Assembly: GCA_030027265.1 (NCBI GenBank)
Contig: JASENG010000020.1
Location: 1-54,828 of the forward strand
Direction of reading: 5' to 3'
Length of the DNA: 54,828 bases
Source of the DNA: Lysinibacillus fusiformis
GTDB lineage: Bacteria > Bacillota > Bacilli > Bacillales_A > Planococcaceae
This document shows, piece by piece, positions 48,884 to 54,828 of the stretch (position 1 is the first letter of the stretch; every line of letters starts with the position of its first letter). A model generated the notes under the pieces. It had not been told where the DNA came from. It did no database searches and worked only from the letters and a program-made list of their open reading frames with translations. A program made the translations under genes and the position numbers.

Positions 48884-50428
48884 TTAGTGAGATACATCCT
48901 GAACTGAAATACCAGTTTGTGCTTTAACGTCAACTTCACGGTATTTCGCATCATCTGTTTCTTTAGAAAGCAGGGTACCAATCCATCCGCCTAAGAAACC
49001 AAGGGGCACAGATACGATTGCTGGATTTCCTAGTGGGAATAATGCGTCCCCAACAAAGATTGCAACACCTTCTGTTGGATTCCATACATTCGGTGAAACA
49101 GCTACTAAAATTAATGCCGAGATTAAACCAGTTAGCATTGCAGTTACTGCACCCGCTGTATTGAAACGTTTCCAATAAATTGTGTAAAGGATTACTGGCA
49201 AGTTTGCAGAAGCAGCGATACAGAATGCTAATGATACTAAGAACGCAACGTTTAAAGTTTGTGCTCCTAATGCTAGTACAATTGATACTACAGAAATAAT
49301 GATTGAGCCTACACGAGCAGCAACCACTTGTTCTTTTTCTGTCACTTTCCCTTTTTTAATAATTTGACCATAAATATCATGTGAAAGCGCTGATGCACCT
49401 GAAAGTACAAGTCCTGCTACTACCGCTAAGATAGTTGCAAAGGCAACCGCACACACGAAGGAGAATAAAATGTCTCCACCTAAAGCTTGAGCAAGAAGTG
49501 GGGCAGCCATGTTACCAGCAGCGTTTGCTTCAACAATTGCTTCTTTCCCTACGAATTTGGCAGCACCGAATCCTAGGAAAATTGTTAATACATAGAAAAT
49601 ACCAACAATCCAAGTAGCCCAAATTACAGAAGAACGAGCAGTTTGAGCATCTTTAACAGTGAAGAAACGCATTAAAATATGCGGTAAACCAGCAGTTCCT
49701 AATACTAATGCAATTAACATGGAGATTGTATCTAGCCCATTTGTATATTTTAATCCTGGATTTAAATAAGCTTCTCCAGCTTCTGTCGCAGTAGACATTT
49801 GAGAGAACATTGTTAAAATATTGAAATCAAATTTAGCTAATACTAAGAATGAAATAATTACTGTACCTAACATTAATAGACATGCTTTAATAATTTGAAC
49901 CCAAGATGTTGCTGTCATACCGCCGAATAAAACGTAGACCGTCATCATGAAGCCTACAAGCAGTACAGCAGACCAATAAGGAATTCCTAATAATAACTGA
50001 ATAAGTGCACCTGCTCCGACAAGTTGAGCGATCATATAAAATAAAACGATTACAATTGAACTTAAAGCAGCAGTTCCACGTACTTTTTTAGCATCAAAAC
50101 GAGCAGAAATCATATCCGCCAATGTAAATTTACCAAGGTTACGTAATGGCTCAGCTACGATGTATAAAACCACTAAGTAAGCTACTAAATAACCTAGCGA
50201 AAAGAAGAATCCATCAAATCCAGCTAAAGCAATCGATCCAGCAATACCCAGGAAAGAGGCAGCAGATAAGTAGTCTCCAGAAATAGCTAGTCCATTTTGC
50301 CAACCTTTTAAGCCACCACCAGCAGTATAGAAATCACTAGCAGTATTGTTTTTTCTTGAAGCCCACCATGTGATAACTAATGTTAATCCAACGATAGCTA
50401 CGAACATAACAACAGCAGTTGTACTCAT
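48884..50428 (-). CDS. Sodium/solute symporter, acetate permease (ActP/YwcA) type
   Basis: A 514-residue SSS-family transporter with about thirteen helices. Family features are seen: WWASRKNNTASDFYTAGGG near the start, NGLAISGDYLSAASFLGIAG (sodium-site loop), GTAGLPHILMRFFTV and VLSGASALSHDIYG. The GLPHILMRFFTV segment is typical of the acetate/short-chain acid branch (ActP). The gene overlaps the upstream DUF485 gene by one base (TAATG), the same pair as ywcB-ywcA in B. subtilis. Confidence 0.92.
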   Translation of the reverse strand: MSTTAVVMFVAIVGLTLVITWWASRKNNTASDFYTAGGGLKGWQNGLAISGDYLSAASFLGIAGSIALAGFDGFFFSLGYLVAYLVVLYIVAEPLRNLGKFTLADMISARFDAKKVRGTAALSSIVIVLFYMIAQLVGAGALIQLLLGIPYWSAVLLVGFMMTVYVLFGGMTATSWVQIIKACLLMLGTVIISFLVLAKFDFNILTMFSQMSTATEAGEAYLNPGLKYTNGLDTISMLIALVLGTAGLPHILMRFFTVKDAQTARSSVIWATWIVGIFYVLTIFLGFGAAKFVGKEAIVEANAAGNMAAPLLAQALGGDILFSFVCAVAFATILAVVAGLVLSGASALSHDIYGQIIKKGKVTEKEQVVAARVGSIIISVVSIVLALGAQTLNVAFLVSLAFCIAASANLPVILYTIYWKRFNTAGAVTAMLTGLISALILVAVSPNVWNPTEGVAIFVGDALFPLGNPAIVSVPLGFLGGWIGTLLSKETDDAKYREVDVKAQTGISVQDVSH

Positions 50429-50751
50429 TAATTAACACCTCTCTCATACTCTTCGATAATCGCTTTTGCTTCCTTATCGAATGAATTCGCTTTTGCTACA
50501 TACAGATGAGCTAATCCCCATGTCATAATAAATAGCCCCGCCGAGTAGAACCACACCCAAGTAATATCCCCGATTGCCTTGTGGTGCAGAATTTCAGTAA
50601 ATGACGTTAAAATAGGCAATAACAAGTAAGCAGCTAGAAAAATAACTGTAAGAGTCCATAAAAAACTATTTTTCTTTTTCGTTAACTTTTTGAATGATTC
50701 CATTTCTGCAATCTTGTCATAGTTAATGTTTTCTTTCACATTCCCCGCCAT
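50428..50751 (-). CDS. DUF485 membrane protein (YwcB-like)
   Basis: A 107-residue protein with two membrane helices (about 35-55 and 68-95), matching DUF485, which almost always accompanies acetate-type SSS symporters. It probably helps assembly or activity of that symporter. GGGGG abuts ATG 50757, so ATG 50751 with a six-base spacer is the better start (MAGNVKEN). Its TAATG overlap with the symporter makes the two one translational unit. Confidence 0.88.
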   Translation of the reverse strand: MAGNVKENINYDKIAEMESFKKLTKKKNSFLWTLTVIFLAAYLLLPILTSFTEILHHKAIGDITWVWFYSAGLFIMTWGLAHLYVAKANSFDKEAKAIIEEYERGVN

Positions 50752-50833
50752 AAACATCCCCCTTTTTTAAGTTATTTTTTTCTACTTTGTGTTTGCAAAA
50801 TTCTATTTTAATAGATTTCACATTTTCATTTTA

Positions 50834-50847
50834 TTTAAGCGTTCACA
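50834..50847. promoter_or_regulatory. Candidate cre site (CcpA binding) for the symporter operon
   Basis: TTTAAGCGTTCACA differs by one base from the cre consensus TGWAANCGNTNWCA. It lies about 85 bases before the DUF485 start, as expected for carbon control of acetate uptake. The rest of the 50752-51226 gap is very AT-rich; I saw no other site. Confidence 0.4.
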
Positions 50848-51226
50848 AAATTGCAATACTTTTTATTTAAATAATAATTAAATTTTTTAAAATATTTATG
50901 ATAATTAGAGAATTTAAATGCAAAATCGATAAAAAATGCCTTTTACCATTAAAAATATACCATTTTACAGCATGTACGAAAGAGAATATATGAAAATATT
51001 TGATTATTGACAAATTATAAATGTATATAATTAACAACGTTAAAATAGTAAAAATAGTAAATAATAATATTCTGTTATAAAGTTTTTGTAGTATAACAGT
51101 TGTTTGGATAAATGAGATTTACATAACAGAAGAACACAGTAAATAGTTTTAGGTTTTCATAGAAACTCTCCATAATTTTTTCATATTTTTCGATATAATT
51201 AAGTCTTGAAAGGTGAGTGTATTATA

Positions 51227-52585
51227 GTGAGCAGAATATCAACAAAATTGGCGATGTACTTTTTTGGTGTAGTACTAATTTTGGAATTATTCCTGATGTT
51301 CTATCTTCATCGAAACATCATACACACACGTATAGATGATGAATTTTCCAGATTGTTGGCCAATGGAGCAAATCACAGAGATGTGTTAATAGAAAATTAC
51401 TCTGATTCTACAATCAAGCACATCGTGTTAATGGAAAATAACAAGGATAGAGAAGTTAGTATTATTAATAGCAAAGGCATGGTAATTAGCAGTTCAGATG
51501 ATGAGAATCCAATCTTAAAAAGCTATATCCCTTTAGTAATAAGGGGAAATTCGATAAGAGATCGAATTGTAGTTTCTGATTATAAAGATTCTCCTTATAT
51601 CATTAGCGTACATCCATACAAGAGTGGAGAGCATTTAGGATATGTGCTAATGTATCAAAGTACAAACTCGATCAATAAAATGGTAAATGATTTAACAATG
51701 CACTTTGGAATTGCAGGAGCCACAAGTGTTCTCGTCCTTTTAATCATTTATGCATTACTATCCAAAGTTCTTACAAGACCATTAATTCAAATGAAAGAAG
51801 CTACGGAAAAATTAAGTAGAGGGGATTTTAATGTAACTCTTCCATATAAAAGCAAAGATGAACTCGGGGAGCTGTCAGTATCGATACAAAAGCTATCTAA
51901 GGATTTAGAAAGACTAAAAAGAGAAAGAAATGATTTCTTGGCATCGATTTCCCATGAATTAAGTACACCTTTAACGTATTTAATTGGTTATGCAAAAGTA
52001 GCAATGAGAAAAGAGTTAAGCGAAGAAGAACGAGGGCACTATCTTTCAATTATCGATGAAGAGGCAGAACAAATGAAAAATCTTGTGAAAAATTTACTTG
52101 ATTTAGCTAAAATCGATGAAAATATCTTTACAGTGTCAAAAGAATATTTCAGGTCAGATGCGTTTCTTCAAAAAATAGTCAATCTCGTAGAACCCTCCTG
52201 TAAACTCAAAAATATAAAACTAAGATTAAAAAGTCCGAAAAATATTCAAATCTATGCTGACCCCTTACGATTTCAACAAATTTTACTCAACCTTCTTGAT
52301 AATGCGATAAAATACTCAAAGGAAAATTCAGAAATACGATTAGAAGTTTATCGATTGGATAATAGGACGGTTATTTCAGTTACTGATGAAGGTATAGGAA
52401 TTCCTCCCGATAAAATAGAATTTATTTTTGATAGATTGTATCGGGTGGAAAAGTCACGGTCCCGTAGATATGGCGGTTCAGGAATAGGTCTTTCTGTTGT
52501 TAAAGAGTTAGTAGAGGCACATGGAGGAAAGATTGAAGCTGAAAGTAAATTAGGAAAAGGCAGCACATTTAAGGTAACAATTTAG
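51227..52585 (+). CDS. Membrane sensor histidine kinase
   Basis: A 452-residue kinase: TM1 (about 7-28), a 130-residue external sensor, TM2 (about 160-182), HAMP, HisKA with SHELSTPLTYL (His near 241), and HATPase with LLNLLDNAIKYS, DEGIGIPPD and GGSGIGLSVV. The usual Arg after SHEL is Ser. GTG 51227 follows AAAGGTGAG by about 9 bases and is preferred over TTG 51206. It is followed after 19 bases by its response regulator. The downstream CcdA-like and YdhK-type genes point to metal or thiol stress as the signal (inference). Confidence 0.92.
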   Translation: MSRISTKLAMYFFGVVLILELFLMFYLHRNIIHTRIDDEFSRLLANGANHRDVLIENYSDSTIKHIVLMENNKDREVSIINSKGMVISSSDDENPILKSYIPLVIRGNSIRDRIVVSDYKDSPYIISVHPYKSGEHLGYVLMYQSTNSINKMVNDLTMHFGIAGATSVLVLLIIYALLSKVLTRPLIQMKEATEKLSRGDFNVTLPYKSKDELGELSVSIQKLSKDLERLKRERNDFLASISHELSTPLTYLIGYAKVAMRKELSEEERGHYLSIIDEEAEQMKNLVKNLLDLAKIDENIFTVSKEYFRSDAFLQKIVNLVEPSCKLKNIKLRLKSPKNIQIYADPLRFQQILLNLLDNAIKYSKENSEIRLEVYRLDNRTVISVTDEGIGIPPDKIEFIFDRLYRVEKSRSRRYGGSGIGLSVVKELVEAHGGKIEAESKLGKGSTFKVTI

Positions 52586-52604
52586 TTTGGAGGTTTAAAG
52601 CAAA

Positions 52605-53279
52605 ATGCAGACTGCACTTTTGGTAGATGACGAAAAAAGAATGCTGAATTTAATCGAATTATTCCTAGTACCTCATGGAATTCAATGCATTAAAGAAACA
52701 AATGGAAGAAATGCTATTGATATTCTAAAAAAAGAGACAATACACTTTGTCTTATTAGATGTAATGATGCCTGAGATGGATGGATGGGAAGTTTGCAAAG
52801 CGATTCGTGAATTCTCCAGCGTTCCTATTATTATGCTAACTGCTCGTAACGATAAAACAGATTTAGTAAAAGGATTAAATAACGGAGCCGATGATTATAT
52901 TACAAAGCCTTTTGATGATAGAGAATTAGTTGCTAGGGTTAATGCTGTGTTAAGGCGTTCTTCAAACGAGAACAAAAAGGATATAATTAGGTACGAAAAC
53001 TTTACATTACACTTGGAAACATACTGCCTAAACTATTTTGATCAAAAGGTTCAATTAACTTTAAAAGAGTTTTTTATTATCAAGGCGTTAATTTCTCGGC
53101 CAAATAAATCTTTTACTCGTGAAGAGCTGCTAAGTATAGCTTGGGAATACGAGACTGAAACAGACATACGAACTGTTGATTCCCATATTCGGAATTTAAG
53201 GGAAAAACTTAAAAAAACAGGATTTCCAGCAGATGTATACTTGAAGACTGCATGGGGAATTGGCTATAAATGGAACTAA
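52605..53279 (+). CDS. OmpR/PhoB-family response regulator
   Basis: A 224-residue regulator. The receiver domain has VDDEKRM, phospho-acceptor Asp in LLDVMMPEMDG (about residue 51) and the Lys in DDYITKPFDDRE. The DNA-binding winged helix at about 130-224 ends in VDSHIRNLREKL and TAWGIGYKWN. It probably controls the genes after it and its own operon. A GGAGG site lies about 12 bases before the ATG. Confidence 0.95.
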   Translation: MQTALLVDDEKRMLNLIELFLVPHGIQCIKETNGRNAIDILKKETIHFVLLDVMMPEMDGWEVCKAIREFSSVPIIMLTARNDKTDLVKGLNNGADDYITKPFDDRELVARVNAVLRRSSNENKKDIIRYENFTLHLETYCLNYFDQKVQLTLKEFFIIKALISRPNKSFTREELLSIAWEYETETDIRTVDSHIRNLREKLKKTGFPADVYLKTAWGIGYKWN

Positions 53280-53340
53280 AAGGAGAGGGATTATAGTTTT
53301 GTTGATATTTTTAAAAGAAAGATGGGATTGGCGTGTTTAA

Positions 53341-54075
53341 ATGTATAGTTTCTTATCGCAAATAAGTCAAACAATCAGCAAGCCTATTGCCCTATATTTA
53401 AATTCATTTCAACATTCCCCGATGGTAATGGCGCTTTTGCTTGGTTTGATTGGTGCATTTGCCCCTTGCCAGCTTACCGGGAATATTAGTGCTATTACTT
53501 TGTATGGGAACCGAAGCATTCAAATTGATAAAAGTCTAGGAGAGATACTGGCATTTATTGGAGGAAAAGTGGTTGTTTATAGTTCGCTTGGCTTGTTGGC
53601 CTGGTTATTTGGCCAATCCTTTGAAGCAAAATTAACAGAGTATTTCCCAATTATTCGTCAAGTGATTGGTCCACTTTTAATTTTTACTGGATTAGTACTT
53701 CTGGGCATGATGAAATTGAAATTTCTAAAGAAGCTTACTACTTTTTTTCCAACCAATATAGTGGCTGGAAAATGTGGATCTTTTTTGCTGGGAGCAAGTT
53801 TTGCAATCGCGTTTTGCCCAACAATGTTTGTTCTATTTTTTGTTTGGTTAATGCCGACTGTTGCTTCAACTTCTTACGGAATCGTGTTGCCAGTAATATT
53901 TGGAATTGCCACTTCAATTCCACTTATTATTCTATTGGGTTTAATATGGTATTTTGATCTTAAAGGACTAATAATGAAAAAAAGTATGAAGATTGGAAGG
54001 GCAATTCAAAAAACTGCAGGTGTAGTAATAATTATAATAGGAATACTTGACTTGATTACTTATTGGACAATCTAA
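53341..54075 (+). CDS. CcdA/DsbD-like membrane protein (SafE/DsbD_2 type)
   Basis: A 244-residue protein with six membrane helices. Two conserved cysteine sites, FAPCQLTGN near residue 40 and AFCPTMF near 159, lie in the first and fourth helices as in CcdA/DsbD proteins that carry reducing power or a metal across the membrane. Databases often call such proteins sulfite exporter TauE/SafE. The ATG touches the TAA of a possible 13-codon leader (TTG 53299) that has the good ribosome binding site GGAGAGGG, so translation may be coupled. It lies 61 bases after the response regulator. Confidence 0.82.
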   Translation: MYSFLSQISQTISKPIALYLNSFQHSPMVMALLLGLIGAFAPCQLTGNISAITLYGNRSIQIDKSLGEILAFIGGKVVVYSSLGLLAWLFGQSFEAKLTEYFPIIRQVIGPLLIFTGLVLLGMMKLKFLKKLTTFFPTNIVAGKCGSFLLGASFAIAFCPTMFVLFFVWLMPTVASTSYGIVLPVIFGIATSIPLIILLGLIWYFDLKGLIMKKSMKIGRAIQKTAGVVIIIIGILDLITYWTI

Positions 54076-54178
54076 ATTGATTAAAGGGATTACGCTGCAT
54101 ATTTTTTGCAAAATTAACGTTTATAATTTTAGAAGTAGGAAAGAAAAAAATAAAAAGGTTAATACGGAGGAAATATGA

Positions 54179-54790
54179 ATGCTAAACAAAATTATGATAG
54201 GAATAATTTCATTCACTGCAGCTTTAACTCTTTCAGCATGTGCAGGAGATGATAAGGAAGAAGCAAATCAAAATAAAACAGTTCAAGAATCGAACGAAAT
54301 GTCAGGGCATGACATGCAAGGAAATGATGTAACGCAAGGAATGGACCACTCTTCTATGAATCATTCTGGTAATGGTGAAATACCACAAGGTTTGAAGGAT
54401 GCAGCAAATCCGACATTCCCAGTTGGCAGTAAAGCAATCATTCAAGCAAATCATATGGAAGGTATGAATGGTGCGGAAGCTACGATAGTTGGGGCTTATG
54501 ATACTACTGTTTATACGGTATCCTATACACCGACAAATGGCGGTAATCCAGTGACGGACCATAAATGGGTAATTCATGAAGAATTACAAGGAGCCGGTCA
54601 AGAACCTTTCGAAACAGGGGCTGAAACAACCATTAACGCGAACCATATGGAAGGTATGCAAGGAGCAAACGCAACAATCGAATCTGCTTTAGAAACTACT
54701 GTCTATATGGTAGATTACATTACAGCAACTGGCGAAAAAGTAACAAACCATAAATGGGTAACAGAAAGTGAATTATCTGCGGTGGAATAG
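54179..54790 (+). CDS. YdhK-family (DUF1541) Met/His-rich lipoprotein
   Basis: A 203-residue lipoprotein with lipobox LSACAGD near residue 21, a Met/His-rich linker (MSGHDMQG, MDHSSMNHSG) and two copies of the DUF1541 repeat. Each repeat has ANHMEGM, a TTVY strand and HKWV (about residues 82-140 and 145-203). The methionine and histidine clusters suggest copper binding at the cell surface. CGGAGG lies eight bases before ATG 54179. It is the last gene of the two-component and CcdA-like set. Confidence 0.9.
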   Translation: MLNKIMIGIISFTAALTLSACAGDDKEEANQNKTVQESNEMSGHDMQGNDVTQGMDHSSMNHSGNGEIPQGLKDAANPTFPVGSKAIIQANHMEGMNGAEATIVGAYDTTVYTVSYTPTNGGNPVTDHKWVIHEELQGAGQEPFETGAETTINANHMEGMQGANATIESALETTVYMVDYITATGEKVTNHKWVTESELSAVE

Positions 54791-54802
54791 TAAAAGAAAA
54801 GG

Positions 54803-54828
54803 TACACCTTGGGACAATTCAAGGTGTA
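54803..54828 (+). terminator. Hairpin at the right edge of the window
   Basis: TACACCTTG (54803-54811) pairs with CAAGGTGTA (54820-54828). It is probably the terminator of the YdhK-type gene; its tail lies outside the window. Confidence 0.65.

Overview
The window is low-GC DNA from an endospore-forming Bacillaceae/Planococcaceae-type Firmicute. The evidence is a complete gerABC-type germinant-receptor operon, the conserved neighbourhood of a YneR-like HesB gene and plsY next to parE-parC, strong AGGAGG-type ribosome binding sites with frequent TTG/GTG starts, and Bacillus-type lipoproteins. No rRNA, tRNA, CRISPR array, insertion sequence or prophage was seen. The species cannot be fixed from sequence reading alone.

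Layout. 1-6.8 kb: HIT protein, a lipid-anchored LCP protein, an ECF sigma gene with a frameshift plus its zinc-finger anti-sigma gene, a GNAT acetyltransferase, a CapA-type lipoprotein, an HSL-type hydrolase and a DUF2269 membrane protein. 7.1-16.7 kb: a dense signalling block. It holds a decayed GGDEF fragment, a PAS3-GGDEF-EAL-PilZ protein, and an apparent three-gene operon of REC-GGDEF-EAL-LuxR regulator, double-REC hybrid histidine kinase and CheR-type methyltransferase. 16.8-26.1 kb: short genes, two VanW-domain paralogues, a chemoreceptor with a lysine-rich cytoplasmic tail, and the gerA-gerB-gerC operon. 26.2-29.9 kb: amidohydrolase, SDR and AraC regulator.

29.0-37.3 kb reads as an amine/ammonium island. 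It has a copper amine oxidase, a polytopic protein with a His tail, a GlcG/HbpS-like protein, a divergent set resembling dimethylamine monooxygenase (DUF3445 haem protein, DmmA-like protein, flavin/2Fe-2S reductase) and an Amt transporter. Together they could take dimethylamine to methylamine to ammonia. The reductase gene carries three frame-breaking lesions, so the first step is probably lost or uses another reductase.

37.5-48.8 kb: IclR regulator, 3-hydroxyacyl-CoA dehydrogenase, FMN reductase, NUDIX hydrolase, a processive-type GT2 synthase, HesB-like protein, PlsY, and topoisomerase IV (parE-parC). 48.4-54.8 kb: a small basic protein whose frame runs through terminators into the end of parC, a DUF485-acetate symporter pair with a possible cre site, and a two-component system followed by a CcdA/SafE-like membrane protein and a Met/His-rich YdhK-type lipoprotein, which suggests metal (copper) or thiol stress.

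The most notable candidate system is the 10.5-16.7 kb operon. Its kinase plus CheR pair resembles RsbK-RsbM of the Bacillus cereus sigma-B pathway, but the partner regulator joins cyclic-di-GMP synthesis, hydrolysis and DNA binding in one protein instead of being a PP2C phosphatase.
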